Part shown: piece by piece, positions 1-13,374 of the stretch
Layout of the letters: the number at the start of each line of letters is the position of its first letter
Position numbering within the stretch: the stretch's first letter is position 1
From: Marsupella aquatica
Taxonomy: Eukaryota; Marchantiophyta
Assembly: GCA_973895155.1 (NCBI GenBank)
Contig: OZ316896.1
Span: forward strand, 21,638,001-21,702,000
Direction of reading: 5' to 3'
Length of the DNA: 64,000 bases
Notes under the pieces: model-generated
Databases searched by the model: none
What the model was told of the DNA's origin: nothing
The model's input: only the letters and a program-made list of their open reading frames with translations
Program-made: the position numbers and the translations under genes

Positions 1-2184
1 CAACCTCACCTAAGCTGATTTGACCTAGGAGGACTTAAAGGAAAATAATTTTCATTGTGGGAGTGCTAAACCCTCATTTTTGCTTTATTCTTAAACAAAA
101 GGGTTTCCCAGGAAAAAAATAAAATTCAATCAATCTATAAATCAATGTGGCATGGAGCATTTAGAAAAAAAGAAACCTAATAACTCTTTCCAGGACATGT
201 GAAGGGTTGTGAAGTGAATAACTTTTTGCATATGGATGGACATCCTCAATATTGCTAGTTGTACGTGTTGAGATACATGTGTTGAGAAACCAATGTATCA
301 TGACTTAGAGACTTTTGGTTCACCCAGTTTAGGGTCAGTGTGTCCATGACCAAAAGAAAAAAATTCAGTATATATGTTAACACCATAAATTGGCCATAGC
401 TTTGGCAAGTCACAAGCTGAGCTCCATGACACAATACTCTTCTCTCTTCACTCTCCAATTCTTGACCATGATATCTAGTGTGAGCACAATGAAGTGTTCC
501 TCCAAGGTATAGGCTCTCTCCACTAGTTTAACCTCAGCAGCACTTAACCATGGTTAAGTTGTGCCTAGAAAGTTAACCTATTTAACCACTTGCTAGACTT
601 AAGTATCAACAGGTTATTAACCTTTGCTACTCTCAACAACGTTGTAATGGATTGGACAGTAAGTTGTAAAAGAACCCTACACCCCAATTCCCTTCCCCGC
701 CCCCCCTAACCACATCAACAACTTTCCTAATTTTTAGCAACTCCTTGCCTCCACCTTGGACAAGCAACTCTCTTTTTTACAAGGCCAAGCTTTTAATTTC
801 TTACAATGACGTACTTAATATCCAATTGACCATGTGCAATTTCATTTTAGTCTACTAAAATCTTGTACTTCTTAACTTACTCAAGGAATCCAAAGATGTA
901 ACTTAAAAAATACCAACATTTTTTTGATATGAAAAAAATTATCAAAATCAAATAATATGGTTTTTTTTCTAATACAGGGTTCTGTGGCACAATGACATCT
1001 TATCTGCATTGACATTTTTTGCGCAATGTTCTTCTTTATGTCCCGTAATGGGCGCCATAGGTTATTGAGGCACAAACACCTTTTACAAAACAACATCTTG
1101 TGTGCAATGCATGGGTACGTATTGAGCTAGTGTTGCTATTCAATAACATTTCTAGAGTAAATTCAAGTGTGAACAAGTAATACATGTCTTTCCATGCAAC
1201 TATAGGAACCAGTATTAATAGTAATAAATGAAATCTAACTAATGAAGCGCAATGAAAAGCTACTCCCAGTATTAATAGTAATAAATGAAATCTAACTAAT
1301 GAAGCGCAATGAAAAGCTACTCCCAGGGCCTATTTTCTAGAAAGAACCCTCTAGATTGTGACTCTAAATGAGTGAAGCCCCCACTGCCATCACCTGTCTC
1401 ATGCTCCTCCATCCCCGATCCTCTACCCTAGCTGTCTCCAATATCACTTTTGTAACAACAACATTGAGAAGCAAAATGTAAATATTTTGCAACAACAACC
1501 ACCCATCAACAATCATGTTTGCAATAACAATGTCATGAATGCACAAAAGGCATAGACAGAATGGCAACTCTCCTTGCCTCCGCTGCACTTTTTTTGTGTG
1601 ACCTAAGCATTTCTATGCAACACAAAGGCATTGGCATGCCAGCAACATTGTGGAGGCAATGACCGCACAACCACAATGATAACCGTGCAAAGCATGCACA
1701 TAAATTGAATGGGCTAATGTGTTTTAAAAATTTTAAAATGGTGAAGCTAGGGAGGAGATAAAATGTAAGTCAAGTAAAGTAGCATTGAAAGTTTTTGGAT
1801 GCCTTTCAGCCATGTGGTGTTATGGATCTGTAATATTAAATTTGGAATCCTTATAGTTGTGTCCAATTTACTAAACAATTGCTTAGCATGATTATCAGTT
1901 CATTGAACATAAATAGAGTTGATGATAAAAAAAACCTTGCAGAGAAATGGATTCCATGCTATTCCTGTTTTTTGTTTGCACCCTCAATTTAAGTCACGCT
2001 CTAGAGTGTTCAGTCTACCTTACTTTCAATCAGGGTCTACCGGCTTCACTCTAGTTGGGTTTCACTCTAGACAGTAGGCATGGTCAATATATTAGTCCCA
2101 AGGAGTGGCTGTGATTGCACTTTATTAGTTCAGTATCCATCTTTATAGTTTGACTAGCCCGATGCCCATGTGTTGCATGAAAGC
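1..2184. other. Intergenic region without recognisable gene
   Basis: AT-rich sequence upstream of the first ankyrin gene. Only short, low-complexity ORFs are present and none resembles a known family. About 1600-1960 aligns by eye with about 42970-43300 upstream of the second ankyrin gene (shared tracts around 'tctatgcaacacaaaggcatt' and 'tccaatttactaaacaa'), so it belongs to the duplicated segment. Confidence 0.6.
1210..1326. repeat. 57-bp tandem duplication
   Basis: Two essentially identical 57-bp units in direct orientation, 1210-1266 and 1267-1323, each starting CAGTATTAATAG and ending CTACTCC. No gene is affected. Confidence 0.95.
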
Positions 2185-2515
2185 TGTCAAGTGATAAAAA
2201 ATGTCGAGATGATAAAAAGATGTCAAGTGATAAAAATATATCAAGGTGATAAAAAATATCAAGTGATAAAAAACTGTTGAGATGATAAAAATATGTCAAG
2301 TGATAAAAAGATGTCGAGGTGATAATAGATGTTAAGTGATAAAAAATATCCAGGTGATAAAAATATGTCAGGTGATAAAAATATATCAAGGTGATAAAAA
2401 TATGTCAGGTGATAAAAATATATCAAGTGATAAAAAAATGTTGAGATGATAAAAAAATGTCAAGTGATAAAAGATGTCGAGATGATAAAAAGATGTCCAG
2501 TGATAAAAGGCCACA
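2185..2515. repeat. Minisatellite, GTGATAAAAAATGTCAA-type unit
   Basis: About 18 or more head-to-tail copies of a 16-19 bp unit built on GATAAAAA(G/T)ATGTCAAGT with variants (TCGAGAT, TCCAGGT). The lengths vary, as in a slippage-generated array. ORFs across it are repeats of FYHL/DIFLSL on the minus strand and are not genes. It lies about 1.1 kb upstream of the ankyrin gene at 3639. Confidence 0.9.
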
Positions 2516-3638
2516 CCATGATTGCAAGACACTTGTCTGAGATTGTGGACCCAATATCCGTCCAGGATAATGCTTACCTGGACCCCTTGTCTCACCCTCC
2601 CAACGTTGAAGGCAATCATCCTGTTTCCAAGATCATGTCTCTTGCTCATATGGTATCCTCTTAGCTCCCATTGCAAAAGGACCCCTAGTGGGGATCCGTA
2701 AAGATCTCCCAGATGCGCAAACCCAATTTGTCACAAAGAAGGGTTCACTAAATTTAGGGCACTGCCACATCCTAATAAATTCCTTGTTCCATACCAATCC
2801 CAGAAATTCCATACCAATCCCAGAAATATGAAAGGGGTTCCCCAATATTTCCTACCATGGCCACATCCCATCGAGGTCACCCACAATTATTAAAGGGGCC
2901 CAACAATAGTGAATCGGTTCCTTAATATTTTGTACCCTGGCCACATCCCATAAAAATCAGGAGCTAAGCGTCAGCATCAGGAGCCCTGGGGACACAGACT
3001 TAGGCAAGGAGTGAGGCAGAGCAAGTGAGGACAAAATTGTGCTGTGAAACAGCATTCCAGGAGGGGCTAGAAGTTTCATTGAATGGCCCTGAAAAACCTC
3101 CTTTCAATCCAATGGACACAGTTTGGTCCCGCCTTTATCAGATTTTGTGTGAGAAAAAGGCTGGCAAGCATATTATACTAGTTAGATTGCAACTTATTAG
3201 GTGGGTATCAATCTTTATACTACTATCTAATGTTCTAAATGAATCAAGAGTGAGAATCAGCCAACAGAGCGGGCAGGCTGGCTCCGACCAGGATACCACC
3301 GTATTCATGCACAATATTACGTTTCTCTTCCACAATTTGACTGAAAGAGCCAACTTGAAGAAGTGACCGATTGAATCCCGGCTTCCTTACCAATCTCGTT
3401 GAAATGATCGAGCACAAATTACCGATGTTATTTCTATAATGATCTCATCCCTCAAATCTCCCATGATGATATAAAGTCGTCAGTGTGCTCATTGCCAGAA
3501 CCAGTTCCTCTATCACCAGGTAAGCTTTTTACTCGATCTTACGAACAGACTGTTGCTCCAGGGTGTGGAAGTGGGATCAGCAGAAGTCTGCATCGTTACT
3601 CTGGATCTGAGAGATCGCTTCGAGAGAGCTTTCTTCAC
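2516..3638 (+). other. 5' flank of ankyrin gene A
   Basis: No separate gene is seen. About 3225-3480 aligns with about 43845-44040 upstream of ankyrin gene B (shared 'aacagagcgggcaggct' and 'accaatctcgtt'), and about 3480-3638 aligns with the leaders of genes B and C. A GTAAGC donor-like site near 3521 and an AG near 3560 could mark a small leader intron, but this is not conserved clearly enough in B and C to call. Confidence 0.5.
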
Positions 3639-6584
3639 ATGGCGACCAGCCAGTCTCACGGCGACTTTATGCTGGACTGGTACAATGCACTCTACAGCGG
3701 AAATTTTCTGCTGCTGCGAGAAATGCTGCGAGACCGTCCTTTTCTTTGGAAATTTGGACCGAGAAGAGACCCTACAAAGACCGTCAAACGCCTGAATGTC
3801 GATGGCCCGGAGACATCGACATGGAAAGGGTCCAGTGCATTCCTTGAAGCTGCAACCTTCGGGTGTGCAGATCTTGTCAAGCTATGTTTCGAACTAGGTA
3901 ATGTACCCACGATCAGCAGTAGTTCCCCACCCGTGGATACTGGGCTTGGTCCCATCGAGTCGACTCCAGATGAGAGCGGGATTGCTGATCCTTCTCGGGA
4001 AGATGCTGCGGTAGAAGTGGATGTGTCAGCTGATGCACAGAAGAATGGATCAGATGCAGGTCTAGGTGCAAAATTCCGGAAGGCCCTGTGGACGGGCCCT
4101 AAGCGAGGTGTCGAACACATGTTCAAGGGACGCAGCACGGGGCAAGACAATGCTGGCGCTGAGACTGATGAAAAGAACGGTGGCCAAAACCCAACTCTCC
4201 CAAACAACGTACGAGAGCTACTGCTTGTTAAGAGCGGCTGGTGGGGAGTGGATGCAATTACAATCGCAGTGGTTTGTGGAAGTAACGAGGTCCTCGGTCT
4301 TCTCGTTCACGCTTTGGGACAATGTAAGGACCCTCCCGAGTGGATCAAACAGAGGACAAAGAGTCAACCGCAAGGTTTGGTCAAACCGAGGACGGTGAGG
4401 GAACTGCAAGGTTCGGTCGACAGCGGAGATATGGGCTGGCTACGAGAAGTAACAAAGGACGTCCTCGCTGACCCTGATTGCGAGGAGTGCGGCCGGGTGG
4501 GCAAGGAAATGTACTCAGGAGACCCGCATTTGAACTTCCTCCCCATAGAGGAATACCTCTTTCACTTTTTGTGTCAACAATCGAATGATGACAAGTTCAG
4601 GGCCGCGAGGATGGCCATGCGGAAGAAGATGGGGAGGGAACATCCTTTGGGCTTCGTGTTGACCCTTAAAGATAGTCAGGGAAGACCTCCGTTCCATGCT
4701 GCAATATGGAGTGGAACAACTGACACCTTCTTTGACCTCATACAGACGGAGAATGAAGATGTCATGATATCCCGCATGATTCTCGCCATCAAAACACTTG
4801 ACGGAGCTGGAAGGACTCCTGTACACCTGGCCGCCGCTCTAGGTAGAACAGCTGCACTTGAAACCATTCTTTTGTATGCCCATAAAAATGATGTGGTCGG
4901 GGACGTGGTTTCTCAAACCTGTAAGAAGAAATGGCAATACCAGAAGCCGGACTTTTCAGGTGGTGAGATCCCCATTGACATCAATAAGTTGTCCAAAGAA
5001 CTCGGCTTCGGGTATCACCATGGCCCTTACAGTGCCGTCCATGCAGCACTGCTCCATGGAAACTCTGAATGTGCGAAGCTTTTGATTGAACAATTTCCCG
5101 AAGAAGATTGGGGGACATACATATACACGCGTGAGCCGTGTGAGAAAATAGTGACCAAGGCGGCTGTGATTATTGAGTTTGACACGGTGGAGCTTGCGTG
5201 TTTGATGGGAGCCGACGTTTCGGTCATACGATTGCTACTGGTATGTACAAATTTGTCAATACAGGTCTGGAAGTCCTAAATATAGAGAGTTTGTGTGTAG
5301 ATGACAGTAATATTTTTCCAAAGCATCCTCAACTTTTATATAGAGTATGTAGACTTTTATGAACTAGGTAACCTGCCGAAGGCAAATCCCTTCCAGCAGT
5401 AACAAATTAATCACAGACGGCTAAGATCATTTCAAACTCCTCACGCGAGTGATACGCGACAGTGTATTAAAGTTCCTACTATATATAACTGGATGTTTTG
5501 TGACCTGTGGCAGGCTGCTGGCGGGCGTGGTGGGTATCTAGGACAGTCAAAGCCATTTAGTGTAAGTGACCAGAGTCAGTCACCAAAAATTTACACACAC
5601 CCATGGCATGCACTCCATATTGCGGCTGCCTCAGGGAAGTATGACAATTTGCAATTGTTGTTGAAAGATGATCTTTTCGCAGTTGAAGACTTTCAAGGGA
5701 ACAGTGCACTTCATCATGCTTTAAGGGTGCATGAATTTGGATTTCAAACCCACCTGGTAGATCATATCGAGTTGGAAGGCGTTCGTGACAACATTCGTTC
5801 ACATGCTGCGGTTAACAAGGCCAAGGAGTTCCAGGATTCGGCCGAGCTTACTCAAACAAGGCAAGATTGTATTGATCTTTTGTTGCAACGTGGATGTGAT
5901 ATTTTTGCGGAAAATCACTTCAAGAACGTTCCTTATCCTGGACAAGTTTTAGAGAACAATGGAAAGCTCATGTCGTGGTGGTCTGAGAATCAAACCAAAG
6001 CGTTGCAAGCGGCCGCAAATGATTGCGTCAACGCTGCAAATGCAATATCTGTCACTGCAGCATTGGTCGCAACAACGTCATATGTGGGCCCTTTAACACC
6101 TCCTTTGAGTTACGGAGATCATGGGATCCATGATAACAATGTGTTCGTCATTATTTTCATGGTCTGCGACACAATGTCATTCTATTTGGCCATCGCTGCA
6201 ATCACAATTTCTTTGATTCCCTCCCTTCCAGCGGGATGGCAAGTTTTGCAGCGAAAGCCATATACAGGTCGAGATATGGTGACACTATCTGTGACAATTT
6301 TATTCCCAGCGATAGTTTTGTTATTTATAGCATTTGCTTGTAGTTCTCTTTCAGTGGCAACTGCCAACGTCACGTCAACAGTTGCTGGACAGTTGACACT
6401 TGCTACAACTTGTATCGGAGGCTGTATATGTCTGCTAGCGTTCATTCTGTTCTCCATAAGACTCGTGGTATTTATTCTTCCTCGGAATGATTACCTTTCA
6501 ATCTTGGACGATTGGTCGAAGTTTTCTCTCGCGCAATCTAAATCTAAATCTAAATCTAAAAAAATGGCAGCGCTAGCACTCTGA
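3639..6584 (+). CDS. Ankyrin-repeat protein with PGG-like membrane domain (ANK-A)
   Basis: Two exons, 3639-5240 and 5514-6584, joined in phase 0 at CTG|gtatgt and ggcag|GCT. The product is about 890 aa. The start is the ATG giving MATSQSHGDFMLDW, which aligns with the starts of the two paralogues; an upstream in-frame ATG at 3483 lies in the leader. Ankyrin repeats are visible as GRPPFHAAIWSG, GRTPVHLAAALGR, YSAVHAALLHGNSECAKLL, WHALHIAAASGKYDNLQLL and GNSALHHALRVH. The C-terminal part has about four hydrophobic helices beginning NAISVTAALVATTSYVGP, the PGG-type membrane region of plant ACD6/ITN1-like proteins. By family it is expected at a membrane in stress or defence signalling; the ligand is unknown. 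A linker of about 80 residues rich in S, D and E (exon 1) is shared with ANK-C but missing in ANK-B. The reading frame is intact, so it is probably functional. Confidence 0.9.
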
Positions 6585-8469
6585 AGAGATCTAAAAAAAT
6601 GGCAGCGCTATCCATGAGACAGGTTTCGATGGGCTCGTATATGAAATTCTACTCATATGATGGATAGGACATCTCAGATGTATTATATTGCATATTAATT
6701 TAGAGCTCGATTTAGAAGGTTTCTCTAGTTGTGTAGAAAAGCGTATGCCGTGAGTCCCTGCCATGGCTTCAGCTTCACTTGACTTGCCTGCCGGATGCAT
6801 TGCAGTGTCTGTTCTCCGGAAGATCTTGCTAGAGACAAAATTTCACAAGATCCCAGTCCAAAAACGGCATGGAATGAGCGGCTCACTAACCATAATGATA
6901 TCAGCCGAACAATCTGACTATCTGTGCATCTAGGCATGCTGGTATATCTCCCAATGTTTACGGGCCTCCGCCTTGCAAATCTTTTTAATGTCAAAGCAGG
7001 CTGTCTCTGAGAGGAAGCTTCATTCTCACACTACATGTGCATCCGTTCCTGCGTCTGCGTCTGGCAACATTCTCACGGATTGCAGGCTATTGTTTTGTTT
7101 TGGCCATTGTTTTTTAACGCCTGACAGACGCTAGTCACATAATACTTTGTGCGCTCACTGTTTCTCCCAGGTGCCCTTGTGTTCCCCCTTTATTGGGTTT
7201 TTGGCCTTCCGGATCATGTTTCCCGGTATTGCGTTGTTGTTCCTTTGCAGTGCTATATATTCAAGACTGTGAAGGTGTGCCTCGTATGTTGGTCTAGATG
7301 TCGTCGTCGTTTGATTATTCTGGACTTATCGTAGGTCTAGGTCTTCCAGTTTACTCTTTACTTTCTTGTAAAGAGGCGTGGGTGTAAGCCGGTCTTTTCC
7401 TCACCACGTGGCTGGTTTTTCCTTGCACCACTGTCTTGAAGCTCTTCGTGTTTTTTCGTTACTCAAGTTCAAACTCTGGGTTCGAGGGCAGGGACTCTGT
7501 TACAGTTCAATATCCATTTGGGTGGCTGGTTCTGGATAGAGCATTAAGTTTCATCAGTGAATAAAATCAGTGGATTCTGAATGCTGGATTCTGAATGCTG
7601 TGTGACCTCTGTTAATGATACTCTTTATGAGGTGCATGTGTATGAATCAAATCTCGCAACATTGTATCGGTCTTTGTTTGGGCTATTGATCACAAAGACG
7701 GCTGAACGCATTGTGATTTCGAAGCCAGAAAACCCATCCCTGGAAGTATGTATCTTAAAGAGGGAGACGTATACAAGCGTCTGTCCCTGAGTGCTCTTCC
7801 TCGGGTTTCTAGAACAAGACCGCGAGTCCACGTGCACTGGCGGTCCAAGATTCGGAAGGGAGTACAATTCTATTCATATCCTACCCTAATCCGAGCCCGC
7901 GAACAAGGTGAATATGATTGTTTAGTAGAGGCCCACACCGATATCAGCTCTTCATTCCATCTCAGAGCAGAGTCATCCTCTTGCGGTTGGATCAGCTTCA
8001 CCGTCAGCCTGACAGACGTTTCACTCTTCAACATCTTGAGGGTGTCCACTTCGAGTTCACTGCAAGCATCCAATTTTCTTGTGAGATTTAGAACTGTCTT
8101 GAATAAATTTATCATTGAGTTTCAGATTATGGAGATTCATATCATTCTATCAGTCAACCCCGAAACAGAGTCACAAAACGGAGGTATTTGTACTATCTCC
8201 AGATTGAGTCCTGAGGCAGAGTCGAACGAGAAGGCTACGTAATGAGGTAGAACGCGTCACATTGATTCTCCTAGCAAGTGATTTCTAGCTCACTACCCCT
8301 TCGATCACACAATTGATGACTAGCTCACTATCTTCGATCACACTGCCGTGATCGGCACAAATAAAAAAATTCCTTAGATTGGTTCCGACTTTCGTGATCA
8401 TTCCAGCGTACACTTGTAGCAAGTGTACTCCCATCTGGTTCCACTCCTACTGTGGGTACCTCACGTTCT
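6585..8469. other. 3' flank of ankyrin gene A, no clear gene
   Basis: About 6610-6910 aligns with the 3' flank of ANK-C (about 54110-54480), including 'gtatagaaaagcgtatg'-type tracts, so it is part of the duplicated unit. A 37-bp direct duplication ('ctaaaaaaatggcagcgcta') spans the stop codon of the gene. Between about 6920 and 8440 there is sequence with no counterpart behind ANK-C and no recognisable product. An ORF of 164 codons at 7748-8242 (+) overlaps one of 81 codons on the other strand, and neither can be assigned. Confidence 0.5.
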
Positions 8470-8474
8470 AATTG

Positions 8475-8627
8475 TGTGAATCTAAAACACATAACGACTT
8501 GTAGATGCACGTACACGAGAGAACATACAAGAGATGGAATATATGAACGCAGTGCTCAGATCTGCTTCGGATCTGCTTCTCACGGAATGTCTGATAATAA
8601 TTCAATCACTGCAAGGGCAGGGACATA
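8475..8627 (-). repeat. Left (3') LTR of Copia-2, first part
   Basis: This is the first 153 bp of the 435-bp LTR. It is interrupted directly after ACATA by Copia-1 and resumes at 13757. Confidence 0.95.
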
Positions 8628-9009
8628 TGTGATCTGTAGCTTGGAGAGCAAAACATAAGACACTTTGACCCATTCATAAATCATACGCAGTATCTGTGGA
8701 AGAGTGCAAACATTGCGCTCACATCCATTGATTGATTCATTGTAAAAGACTGAATGCTCTATCCAGAGTCAGTCGCGCATACTGCTTAAGTGCAGGCACT
8801 CCTGCCCTTCAAACGAGTTTGAAAAGAGCCAGGCGCGCCATAGGAAGCTCAAACACGTGTTGGGCAACAGACTGCCTTACACCCGCGCCACTTTACAGTA
8901 AGGAGTAAAGAGCTAAAAACAAGCTCTACGATAAGAACGGAAGTGAAAGTGGGAAGACGTCGAGACCAGAACACAGAAGGGAAACACTTCACAAGGGAAA
9001 CACTTCACA
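8628..9009 (-). repeat. 3' LTR of Copia-1
   Basis: A 382-bp LTR starting TGTGATCT and ending CTTCACA, with an internal short direct repeat GGGAAACACTTCACA near its end. It matches 13375-13756. Confidence 0.95.
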
Positions 9010-9031
9010 CACCCCCCGGATCGACTGTCTT

Positions 9032-12000
9032 CTAATTGGTAGAAACTGGGAAGAAAACAAGACCAAGAAGCTGAATGAATCGTTGAAAACGGATTCCAGC
9101 CAGTGGTTTCGTCAAGCCGTCAGCAGGCATGTTGTCAGTCGACAAATACTTGATCTGCACATACCCTAAACGAACTTGCTCACGCACATAATGCCACTGA
9201 ATCTGGATATGCTTGGTCCTAGCATGATGCTCTGGATTAATAGTCAAAGCAATTGCTGGCTTATTATCTCCCCAGATGACAACCGTAGAGACATCAGAAG
9301 AACAGAAATCAAGTTGTTGTAGCAGAGCGCGAAGCCAAATAGCTTCTTTACATGCAATAGAGTAGGCGACGTATTCAGCCTCAGTGCTGCTGGTTGTGAT
9401 AATTGGCTGCTTGCGTGACTTCCAGCTGATAGCTCCACCAGCAAGCTTGAAAAGATAGCCAGAGGTAGATTTGCGATCAATAACATCACCGGCAAAAGAA
9501 GCATCACAATATCCTTGGAAATTTAAAGAATGGATCTCAATACCCTGGAGCAGAATGATACTTGAGACCCAGATGAATGGTGCCGCTGAGGTAAGCCAGA
9601 ACATGTCGAGCAGAAGCCTGATGTTCAGGCGCAGGGTTATGTGCAAATTGGCCAAGGCGTGCACATCGTTCAGCAATATCGGGCCGCGTCCACACTGCTA
9701 GATACATGAGGGAGCCAATCATAGCTTGATACAATTGTAACTGATGTGGTGTCGGAGAGATTTCACTCGGAAGTAATTGATCAATTCCAGTGGAAGGTGC
9801 AGTGAGAGCAACCGCAGCATTCATATGAAAACGAGTAAGAACCTTTTGAGCATACTGATTTTGTGCAATATATAAAACTCCTGCAGCCCAATCTCGATAA
9901 ATTGCCAGCCCAAGATACTCAGTTAAGTCTCCAAGTGCACGAATCTCATATCGGGATGACAACATGGAGTGCATAGCATTGACACCTTCAACGGTCGTGG
10001 AGATGGTAATAATGTCATCCACCCACAAGACAATGAGATCCCCCGTAGAATTTTTTAGAACACATGGATCTGAGAGTAACGGGAAAAAACCATGAGTAGC
10101 CAAAAACTCAGTAATCGCAATGTACCAGAGCCGAGGAGATTGCCGTAAACCGTATAAAGCAGATAGGAGTAACCAGATGAGGAGCTGACCATCGGCAGTA
10201 TACGTCTCATATCCTGGTGGTGGTCGAATATAAATGGGTGGCTGGCCAGCCATCAGAGCATATAGAAATGCTGTAACAATATCGAAACTACGAGCTTCGA
10301 GATTGAAAATAGCAACAAGTGCCATAATGGTGCGAAAAGTCTCAGGTCTAACCATAGAGGCAAAAGTATCCCCGTAGTCTTCACCTGGTCGTTGCTTATC
10401 CCCGCGAGCCACAAAACGTGCTTTGTAGATGCCTGTCTTCTTTCGATTGTAAACCCATTTGGATGGAAGTAGGCGTGCACCAGGTGGTAACGGAATCAAT
10501 CGAGCCACATTTAATTTCGCCAACTGATGAAGTTCCTTCTGCTCCGCTTCTTTCCAAGACGTAGCATCAGGCCCAGACATCGCCTCTTTGTGAGTTTTTG
10601 GTACATCCGAAAAAGAGGAGAAGAGCGCAGCCGAATAAGAGTAGAGCAGCGTTGATGGAATATGCGAGAGCAAAGAGGCAGAACAAAATCGAGGGGGGGG
10701 AACACCCCTATTACTTCGAGTCGACCGACGAGGAGGAGGCGGCATGTCAGCTATTGCTGCGGTTACATCTTCATGGAATTCTTCTGGCGAGATTGTGCCC
10801 AAAGGTGGTATCATAGTCGGAAAAAACTCAGCCGCATCAGGGGAAACCTGATTTGGAATAGTGTCAGGTGCCGACGAGAAAATAGGAGGTGCCTGACTAT
10901 CAATGGCAAGAGCCGAAAGAGGAGCTATTAATGGAGCATCGATTGGAGCCGAAAAGATTGGTTGCTCAAAAGTGATCAAAGCAGGATCCGTCGTCATCGA
11001 TTGTAATGGAGAAACTAAACGGGGTGTCTCATCAATGGAAACATAGGCAAATACTGCAATTTCATTTGTGTCAGGAAACCATATGCGATAGTTAAGACCA
11101 TCACCATATCCCACCAGAAATCCACGTTGTGCCCTGGATGAAAATTTATCACCACGAAGTCGCCTCTCAGGAGGTATGTGCATATAAACAATTGCACCAA
11201 ACACTCGCAAATGAGTGATATTAGAATTAAACGGCCGTTTGAACGCACGATTGAGAGTAGCAAGCGGAGATGCTAAGTCAGGATTGACTGTCGTAGGTAG
11301 CCGATTTGACACGTAAACTGCAGTCCGAACCACTTCTGGCCATAAACGAGATGGAAGATGAGAATCCAACAACATAGCCCTGGCCCGCTCAATGATGACA
11401 CCATTTGCCCGTTCAGCAATTCCGTTTTGAGTGTGATGATATGGAGCCGAGTGTGAGATGCTGCATCCAAGATCTACCAAGAATTGTTGTAACTCTGCGC
11501 TGCCAAACTCAGTGCCATTGTCGCAATGAATAGCCCCAACCTTGACAGAATAGTGAGCTTGTATTGCAATACAGAACTTCTGAACAAGGGAAGAAACTTG
11601 ACTCTTATGCTGAACACAATACACCCAGCGAAAGCGTGAGTAATCATCAGTGAGAAGCAGAAAAAAGCGTTGGTGATTGAGCCTGGGAGTGGAGATAGGA
11701 CCAACAAGGTCAATGTGTATTTTCTGAAATGGAGCAGTCGCCCGAGTGTGTGATTCATGAGAGATAACACGAGAGGACTTGGCAAGGGCGCATGTTTCAC
11801 ACGGCGGTAGGACATTAGAGCCAGTGAGTGTAATGTTTGCTTGTTGGACAACCTTCTTGACACCGTCAGAATGCAAATGTGCAAAACGACGATGAAGGAG
11901 AGGAAAACTAACACTCTGTGCAAAGAAGTGATTATCATCAGGAGTGGACGAGGGTGGAACTTTGACGCAAAGAACCTTAAGGCCATCGAACTTCTTGACG

Positions 12001-13288
12001 CTAGCAAATTCTTGACCAGTTGCTTGGAAAACGAAACGAGACTCCCAGCCATGCCAATATACACCTTTCTGTTCTAAAAGATGCTCGGAGATAGTATTTA
12101 ATGCACTACTCGGCATTTGGCGTACATTATGTAGTCGTATTGGTCGGTAAGATTTATCAGTGCATTGCACAGAAAGATCTAGATTACCGTGCCCTGGTGA
12201 AATGATTTGTCCTGCCCCAATATTGATGGACAGTGGATCAGATTGATAATCCTGGAATAGACTCCGGTTGTTACAAAAATGATGATTCGCACCAGAGTCA
12301 GCAATCCAAGTACCGGTATCCGCAAATGGAGTCTCCTTAGAATGTATGTGATGTAAAGATTGCACAAAATTAAAAATATCAAGTGGAGGAGAATCAGGGC
12401 AGAGGACGGTTGGAAGAGTAGCCTGAACATTATTTGTCCACTTGAGGCGTTGTTGAATGCGTTGCATTGTAATTGTGTTGGGCTGCCATCCTGGTCGTCG
12501 AAGATGCTCGTACTTATAGTAACAGGTGTCCTCCTTGTGGCGAGGAAGTCGACAGTAAGGACAGAGTTCCTTAGGCAGCGTGGACGAAGTTGGACGTGAG
12601 GTGCTAGTATTGACGTTCAGCTGTAAAGCCGGCTGCAATGGTGCCTGATCAGGATCATTATGATATTCATCCCGTGCTTCTTGAAGAAGAAGATCAAGGG
12701 AAGGAGAATCCTTCGGGTTGCGTCGGATGTGCTCACCTACATTGGTTGTCCAATGATTGAAATGCTTGTCCAGACTATGAAGAAACTGCATGGTTTGAAC
12801 AGCAGTATCAATGACAATGCCTGCAGCCGCACATCGATCAAGAGCATCCCGGTATTGAGTAGTAAATGTTTCCATGTCCTCCCCCCGATACTGCAATTTG
12901 ACGTTCAAGCAACCCACGTATTGTGCTTCTAGATAAGCCCCTGAGGCTTGTAGATCTTCTTCAATTTATCCCAACATTCTTTTGCTGTAGGCACCAACGC
13001 GAGGGTCGCCTGAATGTGTGTCTTGCAAGTAGAAAGGATGATCATCCGAGCGTGAGCGGCTTGAGCATTGTAAGTCTCAAGACGAGCCTGAAACTGATAG
13101 TTCTTTTCGTCAATCTCTTGAACAGGTGACACCGCTGTTCCATCAATGAACTTCCAGCCGCCTGATGATGCCAGACTAGCTGAGACAAGTAGCTGCCACT
13201 GCTCGTAATTGGGACCGCCATCTAATTTTGGTAACAAGTGAGTGGAGTCACAAAATGTCATGACTGTAATTGTGATAGAGCAAAACAC
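9032..13288 (-). pseudogene. Copia-1 gag-pol polyprotein with two frameshifts
   Basis: Three overlapping reading frames in order: gag start (13288-12929), gag-protease-integrase-RT (12917-9537, 1126 codons) and RNase H (about 9560-9032). Visible parts are a gag region, a CCHC knuckle CPYCRLPRHKEDTC, aspartic protease DSGANHHF, an HHCC integrase finger ending CETCALAKS, integrase core D, D (HCDNGTEFGS) and E (NGIAERANG), RT with LWVDD, and RNase H with DASFAG, STEAEY and GDNKPA. Domain order PR-IN-RT-RH is that of Ty1/copia. One frameshift lies near 12925 (after KPQG), another near 9560. With nearly identical LTRs these must be young mutations or sequencing errors. It cannot make a complete polyprotein as read. 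Confidence 0.92.
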
Positions 13289-13360
13289 GAAGTAGACAAA
13301 AGTGTGTGCGTTTGTTCACAGAAGACTATAACAGACTATCGATCGATCGATTGATTTAAT

Positions 13361-13374
13361 GTGGGCCCATAACC
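13361..13374 (-). promoter_or_regulatory. Primer-binding site of Copia-1 (anticodon arm of initiator tRNA-Met)
   Basis: Immediately inside the 5' LTR the element's strand reads GGTTATGGGCCCAC. This is complementary over 14 nt to GTGGGCCCATAACC, the anticodon stem-loop of plant initiator tRNA-Met as I know it. Priming therefore probably uses a tRNA cut in the anticodon loop. Confidence 0.82.

Noticed and set aside
2185-2515. CRISPR-like array
   Set aside because: The repeats are contiguous and degenerate with no spacers, and the genome is eukaryotic.
2084-2676. FYHL/DIFLSL repeat ORFs
   Set aside because: They are translations of the GATAAAA minisatellite with no gene context.
3692-4207. 171-codon minus-strand ORF opposite ANK-A exon 1
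   Set aside because: It is a shadow of the ankyrin frame; equivalent antisense frames appear opposite ANK-B and ANK-C only because the coding strand is conserved.
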